From Bacteroidota bacterium (lineage in GTDB: Bacteria > Bacteroidota > Bacteroidia > Flavobacteriales > Flavobacteriaceae), in contig JAJYSO010000059.1 of NCBI GenBank assembly GCA_021793535.1, positions 1 to 8,099 on the forward strand: DNA of 8,099 nucleotides. Reading direction: 5' to 3'. Position numbers and translations under genes: made by a program. Under the pieces are notes generated by a model that was not told the DNA's origin, ran no database searches, and saw only the letters and a program-made list of their open reading frames with translations. Positions 1-5,618 of this stretch are shown piece after piece (the stretch's first letter is position 1; each line of letters begins with the position of its first letter).

Positions 1-165
1 CTGATCCACTAGTTTCTTATCTGCCACAGCATCTCCCACCCCTTTGCTGACCACAATCTTCAAAAGTTTAGGAACCTCCATGGTATTTTGATAACTGAAA
101 CGCTCAACCAAAGCCGATTTTACTCTCTCGTTATATTCTTTCTTTAATCTTGGTACGTAATTCAT
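1..165 (-). CDS. rplE: 50S ribosomal protein uL5 (L5), 3'-truncated by window edge
   Basis: Only the first 55 codons lie in the window; the rest continues past the left edge. The visible protein starts MNYVPRLKKEYNERV and continues through MEVPKLLKIVVSKGVGDAVADKK. This matches the N-terminal helix and first strand of uL5, whose family signature is a 'P+L.KI..N.GVG.A' segment. Family knowledge: uL5 binds 5S rRNA, sits in the central protuberance of the 50S subunit and touches the P-site tRNA and the 30S head. The ATG at 163-165 lies 8 bases after the rplX stop, in the order uL14-uL24-uL5 that opens the spc operon. The bases before the start (TAGAAGAT) hold no strong Shine-Dalgarno match. In the strand where many homologues have Asn before the GVG motif (N.GVG), this protein reads S-K-GVG. 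I see no internal stop. Identification is secure; completeness cannot be judged. Confidence 0.95.
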   Translation of the reverse strand, partial: MNYVPRLKKEYNERVKSALVERFSYQNTMEVPKLLKIVVSKGVGDAVADKKLVDQ

Positions 166-173
166 ATCTTCTA

Positions 174-488
174 CTAAATAGCTTCGTTAGTTGTTTTAGC
201 AAACCGTATCTTCTTCTTGTCCTTGTCAAAACGGTAACCCACTTTTGTCGGGTTTCCCTTTTGATCCAAGAGGGCCACATTGGAAACATGGATAGCAGCT
301 TCCGTTTCTGTAATTCCCCCTTGTGGATTGTTTGCACTTGGCTTAAGATGCTTTTTAACCGTATTCACGCCTTCGACAATGACTTTATTCGTTCTGGTGA
401 TTACTTTCAGCACCACTCCTTCGCGACCTTTGTCTTCTCCAGCGATAACACGAACTTTATCTCCCGATTTAATTTTCATTTTACCCAT
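174..488 (-). CDS. rplX: 50S ribosomal protein uL24 (L24)
   Basis: This 104-residue protein has a KOW domain near its N-terminus (about residues 6-33), with the typical segment GDKVRVIAGEDKGREGVVLKV. It is followed by the family-wide VEGVN and the NPQGGITETEAAIHVSNV block around residues 54-71. The length is normal for uL24. Family knowledge: uL24 is one of the two assembly initiators of the 50S subunit; it binds domain I at the 5' end of 23S rRNA and lies beside the exit tunnel mouth. The start is ATG at 486-488 (MGKMKIKSGD). A second ATG three codons in (477-479) would also keep the KOW domain, but the longer form resembles the few-residue lead usual in Bacteroidota homologues. The gene ends in TAG, lies 13 bases after rplN and 8 before rplE, and is surely cotranscribed with both. 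Confidence 0.97.
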   Translation of the reverse strand: MGKMKIKSGDKVRVIAGEDKGREGVVLKVITRTNKVIVEGVNTVKKHLKPSANNPQGGITETEAAIHVSNVALLDQKGNPTKVGYRFDKDKKKIRFAKTTNEAI

Positions 489-501
489 CTTTCAATTCTT
501 A

Positions 502-870
502 TTAAAGCACCTCGGGTGCCAATGAAACAATTTTCATAAATTTCTCACTGCGCAGCTCTCGTGCTACGGGCCCAAAAACACGAGTCCCTCTCATCTCACC
601 GTTTGCCGTTAAAAGAACACAGGCATTATCATCAAAACGGATATAAGAACCATCTGCACGTCTAACTTCCTTCTTAGTGCGGACCACAACAGCTGTTGCC
701 ACCTCACCCTTTTTTACTTGGCCTCCGGGCGTTGTCACTTGTGCACTGACAACGATCTTATCTCCAACCGAAGCATAACGCTTCCTAGTTCCTCCCAAAA
801 CACGAATAGTCAACACTTCCCGTGCTCCGGTATTATCGGCAACTTTTAGTTTAGTTTCTTGCTGTATCAT
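502..870 (-). CDS. rplN: 50S ribosomal protein uL14 (L14)
   Basis: This complete 122-residue protein has exactly the usual bacterial uL14 length. Diagnostic segments are MIQQETKLKVADNTGA at the start, VLGGTRKRYASVGD (about residues 24-37), VVRTKKEVRRADGSYIRFD in the middle, and GTRVFGPVARELR near the C-terminus. Family knowledge: uL14 is a five-stranded beta-barrel protein on the subunit interface. It contacts 16S rRNA helix 14 in intersubunit bridge B8, lies next to bL19, and is the docking site of the silencing factor RsfS. Only two bases separate its ATG from the rpsQ stop (TAA-TT-ATG), so it is probably translated by reinitiation or coupling with rpsQ. In E. coli the S10/spc boundary falls here; in this window there is no room for a promoter or terminator between the genes, although a promoter inside rpsQ cannot be excluded by eye. 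Confidence 0.98.
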   Translation of the reverse strand: MIQQETKLKVADNTGAREVLTIRVLGGTRKRYASVGDKIVVSAQVTTPGGQVKKGEVATAVVVRTKKEVRRADGSYIRFDDNACVLLTANGEMRGTRVFGPVARELRSEKFMKIVSLAPEVL

Positions 871-872
871 AA

Positions 873-1130
873 TTATTTTGCTCTTTCAATGATTTCAACT
901 AGACGCCAGCATTTTGATTTGCTCAACGGGCGGGTCTCCATTATTTTAACAACATCCCCTTCATTGCAGTCGTTGTTCTCATCGTGAACGACATATTTCT
1001 TAGTTTTCAAAACGAACTTTCCATACATCGGGTGACGAGTTTTCTTTACCTCAGCAACTACAATTGATTTCTGCATCTTGTTACTGGTAACAACTCCAAT
1101 TCGTTCTTTTCTTAAATTCCTCTTTTCCAT
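873..1130 (-). CDS. rpsQ: 30S ribosomal protein uS17 (S17)
   Basis: This is an 85-residue OB-fold protein of normal length. It begins MEKRNLRKERIGVVTSNKMQKS, the family hallmark (RK...GVV.S.KM.KS). It then has the HPMYGKFVLKTKKY segment (about residues 33-46), the GD.V.I.E.RPLSK.K.W signature (residues 58-76) and a VEIIERAK end. Family knowledge: uS17 is a primary binder of the 5' domain of 16S rRNA (helices 7 and 11) and helps shape the central and 5' domains early in 30S assembly. It lies 20 bases after rpmC, one of the larger gaps here, and 2 bases before rplN. The gap reads CATAAGGCGCTATTATACCA. The AAGG in it is 13 bases from the ATG, too far to be a convincing ribosome binding site. In the classical gene order uS17 closes the S10 operon; here the run continues straight into rplN. 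Confidence 0.98.
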   Translation of the reverse strand: MEKRNLRKERIGVVTSNKMQKSIVVAEVKKTRHPMYGKFVLKTKKYVVHDENNDCNEGDVVKIMETRPLSKSKCWRLVEIIERAK

Positions 1131-1150
1131 TGGTATAATAGCGCCTTATG

Positions 1151-1342
1151 TTAGTTGTTTTCGCGTTTGGTCAATTCCGTCTGCAAACGCGCGATAGATT
1201 TTCTCAATTCCTTTAGCTGAGCAGGATTTTCCAAAGGTGCTACAGCATGAGTGAATTTTAATTCTGTATATGCTCCGGTTTGTTTTTCCAGTTCCTCGAG
1301 CAATTCGGCATCTGATAATTTAATCACTTCAGAGTTCTTCAT
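1151..1342 (-). CDS. rpmC: 50S ribosomal protein uL29 (L29)
   Basis: This small 63-residue protein is predicted to be almost wholly two antiparallel helices. It has the uL29 pattern: an N-terminal MKNSEVIKLSDAELLEELE helix, a turn with LKFTHAVAPLENPAQLKELRK (about residues 28-48), then a second charged helix IARLQTELTKRE. The length and the L+f..A..L.NP..lr..R+.IAR..T sequence pattern are those of the family. Family knowledge: uL29 sits beside uL23 at the polypeptide exit site and contributes to the docking surface for trigger factor and SRP. Its place between uL16 and uS17 is the conserved one. The ATG at 1340-1342 follows the rplP TAG by 6 bases (AACACG), which holds no Shine-Dalgarno motif. 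Bacteroidota homologues are similarly short. I see nothing unusual in it. Confidence 0.97.
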   Translation of the reverse strand: MKNSEVIKLSDAELLEELEKQTGAYTELKFTHAVAPLENPAQLKELRKSIARLQTELTKRENN

Positions 1343-1348
1343 CGTGTT

Positions 1349-1768
1349 CTATTCTTTATAATCTCGTGCTACAATAAATTTGGTTTTAACCGGTAATTTT
1401 TGAGCAGCTAACCGCAAAGCTTCTTTTGCTACGCTCAAGGGTACCCCACCGACTTCCATAATCATACGGCCAGGTTTAACCACGGCAACCCAGTATTCAA
1501 CGGCACCTTTCCCTTTCCCCATACGAACCTCAAGAGGTTTCTTGGTAATCGGCTTGTCGGGGAATATTTTTAACCATAAAGACCCTTCCCGTTTCATGTA
1601 ACGCGTAGCCGCAATACGTGCAGCCTCAATTTGACGCGCTGTCACAAATTCAGAATCCAAAGATTTTATCCCGAAAGTTCCATTAGAAAGTCTGTGTCCT
1701 CTTCCAGCATTCCCCTTCATCCGACCTTTCTGTTGCTTTCTATATTTTGTTCGTTTTGGTTGTAACAT
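1349..1768 (-). CDS. rplP: 50S ribosomal protein uL16 (L16)
   Basis: This complete 139-residue protein starts with the near-invariant MLQPKRTKYRKQQKGR. It also has TARQIEAARIAATRY (residues 43-57), FPDKPITKKPLEVRMGKGKG (69-88), EYWVAVVKPG, and KLPVKTKFI near the end. Family knowledge: uL16 is a late-assembly 50S protein that contacts the A-site tRNA elbow and organises the A-site region. Arg82 here, in the VRMGKGKG loop, aligns with E. coli Arg81, the residue hydroxylated by the oxygenase RoxA/YcfD; the sequence alone does not show whether it is modified in this organism. The gene ends in TAG, 6 bases before rpmC. It is preceded by a 32-base AT-rich spacer after rpsC, the longest gap in the window. 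No Shine-Dalgarno motif lies near the ATG (ATTAAATAGTAGTACTG before it). Confidence 0.98.
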   Translation of the reverse strand: MLQPKRTKYRKQQKGRMKGNAGRGHRLSNGTFGIKSLDSEFVTARQIEAARIAATRYMKREGSLWLKIFPDKPITKKPLEVRMGKGKGAVEYWVAVVKPGRMIMEVGGVPLSVAKEALRLAAQKLPVKTKFIVARDYKE

Positions 1769-1800
1769 CAGTACTACTATTTAATCAATAAAATATCTTA
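1769..1800 (-). other. 32-base AT-rich spacer between rpsC and rplP
   Basis: This is the longest gap between genes in the window. On the coding strand it begins TAAGATATTTTATTGATT and ends AAATAGTAGTACTG before the rplP ATG. It is strongly A/T-rich and has no purine-rich Shine-Dalgarno box. I looked for a TAnnTTTG Bacteroidota -7 element, a GC-rich hairpin with a T-run, or a good inverted repeat, and found none. The simplest reading is an unstructured leader that leaves the rplP start open for initiation on an mRNA without a Shine-Dalgarno sequence. Confidence 0.4.
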
Positions 1801-2517
1801 TTAACGCCTTCTGTTTTTTCGTCCTTCTTTACGACGGCCACCTTTGCCGCCTCCTTTATTGGAGAGCCCAACTAAAGGAGATAGCTCCCGCTTGCCGTAT
1901 ACCTCACCTTTCATTACCCAAACTTTTACACCAATACGACCATAAGAAGTATGGGCTTCAGCTAAAGCATAATCAATATCCGCACGGAAAGTAGACAAGG
2001 GGATACGCCCTTCTTTGAAGGATTCACTTCTCGCCATTTCTGCACCGTTCAACCGCCCGGACACATCCACTTTGATGCCTTCAGCGTTCAATCGCATTGC
2101 TGCAGCAATCGCCATCTTCGCTGCTCTTCTGTATGAAATACGACTCTCGATTTGTCGTGCAATTCCGGCAGCGATTAAATGCGCGTCAATTTCAGGTCTT
2201 TTGATTTCAAAAATATTGACTTGCACTTCCTTTCCAGTAAGTTGCTTGAGCTCTTCTTTTAATTTGTCAACTTCTTGTCCTCCTTTACCGATAATAATTC
2301 CGGGTCTTGCCGTGGTAATGGTAACGGACATTATTTTAAGGGTACGCTCGATAATGATACGAGAAACACCTGCTTTGTCCAGACGCACTCTGATATAATT
2401 ACGTACTTTTTCGTCTTCGGCGATTTTATCACCAAAATCTCTTCCGCCGTACCAATTCGATTCCCAGCCGCGAATAATGCCTAATCTATTCCCTATTGGA
2501 TTTGTCTTTTGTCCCAT
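1801..2517 (-). CDS. rpsC: 30S ribosomal protein uS3 (S3)
   Basis: This complete 238-residue protein begins MGQKTNPIGNRLGIIRGW. The KH type II domain spans about residues 40-110, with its RNA-binding loop PGIIIGKGGQEV at 72-83 (GKGG at 77-80). The C-terminal uS3 domain follows, including EMARSESFKEGRIPLSTFRADIDYA (about 160-184) and IGVKVWVMKGEVYG (195-208). The last 20 residues are a very basic tail rich in Gly, Lys and Arg (NKGGGKGGRRKEGRKNRRR). Family knowledge: uS3 lies in the 30S head and lines the mRNA entry tunnel with uS4 and uS5, contributing to helicase activity and initiation. The tail is a variable part of the family, and such basic tails are common. The ATG lies 9 bases after the rplV stop and the gene is followed by the 32-base spacer before rplP. 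The length is close to the E. coli protein (233). Confidence 0.98.
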   Translation of the reverse strand: MGQKTNPIGNRLGIIRGWESNWYGGRDFGDKIAEDEKVRNYIRVRLDKAGVSRIIIERTLKIMSVTITTARPGIIIGKGGQEVDKLKEELKQLTGKEVQVNIFEIKRPEIDAHLIAAGIARQIESRISYRRAAKMAIAAAMRLNAEGIKVDVSGRLNGAEMARSESFKEGRIPLSTFRADIDYALAEAHTSYGRIGVKVWVMKGEVYGKRELSPLVGLSNKGGGKGGRRKEGRKNRRR

Positions 2518-2526
2518 GCTTTAAAT

Positions 2527-2934
2527 TTAGCTTTCTACAGAATTATTTTCACCTAAAACCAAGGTTACATGATTGGAGCGCTTTCTAATTTGACTCGCTC
2601 TACCCTGTGCTCTTGGGCGTATTCTTTTTAACATTCCCGCTTCGTCAACGCGGATCTCTTTGATAAACAAATTTGCCGCTTCAAGATCAGCATCTTCGTT
2701 TTTCGCTTGCCAGTTGGCAATAGCTGACAACAATAACTTTTCCAAGCGCCCAGAAGCCTCTTTAGCATTGAATTTTAAAATCTGCAATGCCTCTTCGATT
2801 CCCTTTCCTCGTACAAGATCAGCAACCAATCGCATCTTTCTTGCGGAAGTCGGACAATTGTTCAACTTAGCAAAAGCTATATTTCTCTTCTGAGCCTTAA
2901 GCTGCTCAGCTTTTTCTTTTTTTCGAGCTCCCAT
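2527..2934 (-). CDS. rplV: 50S ribosomal protein uL22 (L22)
   Basis: This protein has 135 residues, longer than the 110 of E. coli because of an N-terminal charged lead (MGARKKEKAEQLKAQKRN) and a short C-terminal tail (GENNSVES). The core starts at FAKLNNCPTSARKMRLVADLVRGK (about residues 21-44) and includes AKEASGRLEKLLLSAIANW (57-75). The long beta-hairpin is VDEAGMLKRIRPRAQGRASQIRKRSNHVTL, about residues 96-125. Family knowledge: this hairpin reaches into the exit tunnel opposite uL4 and is where macrolide-resistance changes arise in other bacteria; here it looks wild type. uL22 touches all six 23S domains. The MGARKK lead is one I recall from Bacteroidota uL22, which supports both the start (ATG 2932-2934) and the taxonomic call. 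The gene lies 10 bases after rpsS, with TAAGTAAGTT before the ATG and no Shine-Dalgarno sequence. Confidence 0.97.
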   Translation of the reverse strand: MGARKKEKAEQLKAQKRNIAFAKLNNCPTSARKMRLVADLVRGKGIEEALQILKFNAKEASGRLEKLLLSAIANWQAKNEDADLEAANLFIKEIRVDEAGMLKRIRPRAQGRASQIRKRSNHVTLVLGENNSVES

Positions 2935-2944
2935 AACTTACTTA

Positions 2945-3223
2945 TTATCTTTTACCCTTATCTTTTGCTCCTGCGTGTCCTCTAAAGGAACGTGTTGGAG
3001 AAAATTCACCTAATTTATGTCCTACCATATTTTCTGTAACATAAACTGGAACAAATTGTTTCCCGTTATGAACACCGATGGTTTGTCCAACAAAATCCGG
3101 TGTAATTACAGATGCTCTGGACCAGGTCTTTATTACATTTTTCTTGCCCGACTGAATATTACGTGCAATTTTTTTTTCTAATTTATAAAAGACAAAGGGT
3201 CCTTTTTTTAACGAACGTGCCAT
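2945..3223 (-). CDS. rpsS: 30S ribosomal protein uS19 (S19)
   Basis: This complete 92-residue protein has the standard length. It starts MARSLKKGPFV, the family signature, and continues with IKTWSRASVITPDFVGQTIGVHNGKQFVPVYV (about residues 31-62). It ends with the conserved NMVGHKLGEFSPTRSFRGHAG (65-85) and a basic GAKDKGKR tail. Family knowledge: uS19 forms a complex with uS13 in the 30S head and takes part in intersubunit bridge B1a near the A-site tRNA. The ATG lies 6 bases after the rplB stop (TAGTAT before it). Within the first 20 codons the coding strand holds a run of seven A (codons 5-7) and a run of nine A (codons 16-19). Both are explained by Lys codons, but they make this the most homopolymer-rich gene start in the window. 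Confidence 0.98.
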   Translation of the reverse strand: MARSLKKGPFVFYKLEKKIARNIQSGKKNVIKTWSRASVITPDFVGQTIGVHNGKQFVPVYVTENMVGHKLGEFSPTRSFRGHAGAKDKGKR

Positions 3224-3229
3224 ATACTA

Positions 3230-4063
3230 TTATTTTCTTCTCTTTCTTCGTTCCACAATATATTTATTACTTGCCTTGGTCAAAGATCTGGTTTTGTAAC
3301 CCTTCGCTGGCAATCCTTTACGTGAACGAGGATGACCTCCAGAAGCACGTCCTTCTCCTCCACCCATGGGGTGATCCACTGGATTCATGGCCACTGCTCT
3401 TACTCTTGGACGACGGCCCAACCAACGAGAGCGACCCGCTTTTCCAGAAACGATCAAAGCATGATCACTGTTGGAAACAGCACCAATGGTTGCACGGCAA
3501 GTCCCCAATATCATTCGGACTTCACCGGAAGGCAATTTAATGGTCACATATTTTCCTTCTCTTGCCACTAACTGCGCAAAAGAACCTGCACTGCGCACAA
3601 AAGAAGCACCCTGTCCAGGGTTCAATTCAATACAAGAAATTACAGTACCAAAAGGAATCTTAGCCAAAGGCATGGCGTTACCGATATTGGTCGGAACGTT
3701 CTCATCTGAAGAGACAATTTGCTGACCAACTTTCATTCCATTTTGAGCAATCACATAACGCTTTTCGCCGTCGGTATACTCAACAAGAGCAATAAATGCA
3801 GATCGATTGGGATCGTACTCTATACTTTTGATCTCCGCTTGGATATCTTTCTTATCCCGCTTAAAATCAATAACTCTATATCTTTTCTTGTGTCCACCCC
3901 CTCTGTTGCGCATCGTCATCTTTCCCTGATGGTTTCTACCTCCAGTTCTTTTGATGGGGCGCAAAAGGCTCTTTTCAGGTTGGTCTGTAGTCAACATATC
4001 ATAACTGTTTACTACTCTAAACCTTCTTCCCGGGGTCGTGGGTTTTAATTTTTTAACTGACAT
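3230..4063 (-). CDS. rplB: 50S ribosomal protein uL2 (L2)
   Basis: This complete 277-residue protein begins MSVKKLKPTTPGRRF. The N-terminal OB-like part contains GGRNHQGKMTMRNRGGGHKKRYR (about 41-63), and the SH3-like part includes IPFGTVISCIELNPGQGASFVRSAG (136-160). The conserved C-terminal loop AMNPVDHPMGGGEGRASGGHP lies at 225-245, and the tail is basic (ERRKRRK). Family knowledge: uL2 is a primary 23S binder close to the peptidyl transferase centre and is needed for subunit association (bridge B7b) and tRNA binding. His231 in the DHP motif is kept. The following position is Met233 where E. coli has His (DHPHGG), a change I recall as normal in Bacteroidota. The ATG lies 11 bases after the rplW stop; the upstream bases CAAAGTCGAGG put GAGG directly against the start, too close for a normal Shine-Dalgarno sequence. 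The length is typical. Confidence 0.98.
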   Translation of the reverse strand: MSVKKLKPTTPGRRFRVVNSYDMLTTDQPEKSLLRPIKRTGGRNHQGKMTMRNRGGGHKKRYRVIDFKRDKKDIQAEIKSIEYDPNRSAFIALVEYTDGEKRYVIAQNGMKVGQQIVSSDENVPTNIGNAMPLAKIPFGTVISCIELNPGQGASFVRSAGSFAQLVAREGKYVTIKLPSGEVRMILGTCRATIGAVSNSDHALIVSGKAGRSRWLGRRPRVRAVAMNPVDHPMGGGEGRASGGHPRSRKGLPAKGYKTRSLTKASNKYIVERRKRRK

Positions 4064-4074
4064 CCTCGACTTTG

Positions 4075-4365
4075 TTATATATTACTAAAAAAATCAATCT
4101 CATCACCTTCAGCCACCTGCACAACGGCTTTCTTATAACCTGATTTCTTACCGGGTAACAAACCAGCTTTTGTATAACGCACACTGCGCTTAGGCCCCAC
4201 ATTCAACGTCCTCACCTGCTCCACGGTAACACCATACGCGTCCTCTATAGCCGTCTTGATCTCAATCTTATTTGCTCTCTTGTCCACGACAAAAGAATAG
4301 CAATTGTATCGTTCACTATTCAGCGAGGCTTTCTCAGTGATTATTGGTTTAATCAATACATTCAT
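4075..4365 (-). CDS. rplW: 50S ribosomal protein uL23 (L23)
   Basis: I take this protein as 96 residues starting at the ATG at 4363-4365 (MNVLIKPIITEKAS). An in-frame TTG two codons upstream (4369-4371), touching the rplD stop, would add only two residues; ATG is preferred and matches homologues that begin a few residues before the IKP..TEK signature. Other marks are VDKRANKIEIKTAIEDAYGVTVEQVRTLN (about residues 28-56), in which KIEIK..IE..+GV.V..V.T.N is the family pattern, and a C-terminal AVVQVAEGDEIDFF. Family knowledge: uL23 rings the exit tunnel and is the main docking site of trigger factor and SRP; the key acidic residue in E. coli (Glu18) corresponds to Glu11 in the TEK motif here. 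The gap from rplD is 6 bases (TTGATT). A run of seven T on the coding strand near the end encodes Phe-Phe and is not a terminator. Confidence 0.96.
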   Translation of the reverse strand: MNVLIKPIITEKASLNSERYNCYSFVVDKRANKIEIKTAIEDAYGVTVEQVRTLNVGPKRSVRYTKAGLLPGKKSGYKKAVVQVAEGDEIDFFSNI

Positions 4366-4371
4366 AATCAA

Positions 4372-5001
4372 TTACTTCTTTAAATTGGATTCGATTTCCT
4401 CCAAAGAATTATCCAAAAACACAATTTTATCTGCGTTTACAATTTTATAAGTATTTAATTGTGAGGTGATTACAACTTCAGACTTTTTAAAATTGCGGGA
4501 CGACAAATATACATTTTTATTAGATTCCCCAAACACAAATAAAGATTTTTTATCGTCCAATTTTAGGGCCTTCAAAATCTTTAGAAATTGCTGTGTCTTA
4601 GGCACATCAAGCTCGAAATTTTCCAGTACAATAATGTCCTGATCTTTTGCTTTTTGACTCAATGCCGAACGTCGAGCTAATCGCTTAATGTTCTTGTTTA
4701 ATTTGAATCTATAGGATCGGGGGCGGGGCCCAAAAACAGTACCACCTCCTCTAAATACTGGAGAGGTAATGCTTCCGGCACGAGCCGTACCTGTACCCTT
4801 CTGTTTTTTAATCTTTCGACCGCTTCCTTGAACCTCAGCGCGCTCCTTAGCTTTATGCGTACCTTGACGACGATTAGCCAAATGTTGCTTGACATCCATA
4901 TAAATCGCGTGGTCATTTGGCTCAATGCCAAAAACCTCATCAGCAAGTTCAACTTCCTTGCCGGTCTTTTTTCCTGAAATATCTAATACACTTAACTTCA
5001 T
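4372..5001 (-). CDS. rplD: 50S ribosomal protein uL4 (L4)
   Basis: I take this protein as 209 residues from the ATG at 4999-5001 (MKLSVLDISGKKTGKEVEL). A GTG one codon earlier (5002-5004) is in frame but overlaps the rplC stop and adds nothing conserved. Marks of uL4 are NDHAIYMDVKQHLANRRQGTHK (residues 29-50), then the tunnel-lining extended loop (about 44-95) with GSGRKIKKQKGTGTARAG and SPVFRGGGTVFGPRPRSY. Next come LARRSALSQKA (108-118) and a Rossmann-like C-terminal part. Family knowledge: uL4 binds domain I of 23S rRNA and its loop narrows the exit tunnel with uL22. In E. coli it also represses the S10 operon through a leader hairpin, and the 11-base gap before rpsJ here leaves no space for such a leader. 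The gap from rplC is 2 bases, so translation is probably coupled. Confidence 0.96.
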   Translation of the reverse strand: MKLSVLDISGKKTGKEVELADEVFGIEPNDHAIYMDVKQHLANRRQGTHKAKERAEVQGSGRKIKKQKGTGTARAGSITSPVFRGGGTVFGPRPRSYRFKLNKNIKRLARRSALSQKAKDQDIIVLENFELDVPKTQQFLKILKALKLDDKKSLFVFGESNKNVYLSSRNFKKSEVVITSQLNTYKIVNADKIVFLDNSLEEIESNLKK

Positions 5002-5003
5002 CA

Positions 5004-5618
5004 CTACTTCTCAATGGTTACATAAGCATTCCTGTGGCCGGGTACACAACCTTTTAAAATAATAAGGTTCTTCTCCGTATCCAGTTGCAATACTTTTAGG
5101 TTTTTAACTTTAACTCGATTACCTCCGGTTCTTCCCGCCATCTTCATTCCCGGAAAGACGCGACCCGGATAAGATGCGTTCCCGATCGAACCTGGTGCAC
5201 GCAGCATACTTTGCTGACCGTGTGTTCTTTCCGATCCCTGAAAACCGTGTCTTTTGACAACCCCCTGAAATCCCTTTCCTTTGGAAACTCCAGTAACATC
5301 CACAAACTCTCCTACCACGAAATGTTCCACGGTGATTTGATCACCTAATTTGTAATCCGCTCCAAAACCTTGAAATTCAACGACTTTTTTCTTAGCACTA
5401 GTGCCAGCCTTTTTAAAATGGCCTTCGGCAGCTTTAGAAGTGTGCTTGTCTTTTTTGTCATCGAAACCAAGTTGAAGGGCTTCGTACCCGTCTACCTCTT
5501 TGGTTCTGACTTGGGTAACTACGCAAGGACCTGCTTGTATAACTGTACACGGTACGTTTTTGCCGTGCTCGTCATAAAGGCTGGTCATTCCAATTTTTTT
5601 TCCTATTAACCCAGACAT
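5004..5618 (-). CDS. rplC: 50S ribosomal protein uL3 (L3)
   Basis: This complete 204-residue protein begins MSGLIGKKIGMTSLYDE, the family hallmark (GKKiGMT). It also has GKGFQGVVKRHGF (114-126), HGQQSMLRAPGSIGN (133-147) and VFPGMKMAGRTGGNRV (154-169), the central extension that reaches the peptidyl transferase region. It ends LKGCVPGHRNAYVTI. Family knowledge: uL3 is one of the two 50S assembly initiators and its loop tip affects linezolid and tiamulin binding. In E. coli, Gln150 in GSIGQ is methylated by PrmB; the aligned residue here is Asn147, so that modification is not expected. The gene ends in TAG. Its start follows rpsJ by 28 bases of A/T-rich sequence without a Shine-Dalgarno motif. 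Codons 6-9 contain a run of eight A on the coding strand, explained by Lys-Lys-Ile. Confidence 0.98.
   Translation of the reverse strand: MSGLIGKKIGMTSLYDEHGKNVPCTVIQAGPCVVTQVRTKEVDGYEALQLGFDDKKDKHTSKAAEGHFKKAGTSAKKKVVEFQGFGADYKLGDQITVEHFVVGEFVDVTGVSKGKGFQGVVKRHGFQGSERTHGQQSMLRAPGSIGNASYPGRVFPGMKMAGRTGGNRVKVKNLKVLQLDTEKNLIILKGCVPGHRNAYVTIEK

Noticed and set aside
131..337. 68-codon minus-strand frame across the rplX-rplE junction
   Set aside because: It is an alternative frame of rplX, which is certain; the sequence is low-quality Arg/Lys-rich shadow.
150..539. 129-codon plus-strand frame opposite rplE, rplX and rplN
   Set aside because: It covers three sure genes in antisense, including their gaps; the translation looks like reversed coding sequence.
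871..872. A separate spc promoter or S10 terminator between rpsQ and rplN
   Set aside because: The gap is only two bases (TAA-TT-ATG). A promoter inside rpsQ cannot be excluded but none was seen.
2015..2398. 127-codon plus-strand frame with hydrophobic stretches opposite rpsC
   Set aside because: The apparent membrane-like segments come from reversed Lys/Glu/Asp codons of the KH domain; no independent support.
3112..3540. 142-codon plus-strand frame opposite rpsS and rplB
   Set aside because: It is fully antisense to two certain genes, crosses their boundary, and its translation shows no family motif.
4086..4092. T-run on the coding strand near the rplW end as a possible terminator
   Set aside because: It encodes Phe-Phe in uL23, has no hairpin before it, and rplB begins 11 bases after the rplW stop.
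4698..4952. 84-codon minus-strand frame inside rplD
   Set aside because: It is an out-of-frame reading of the uL4 loop region; no start signal and no motif.
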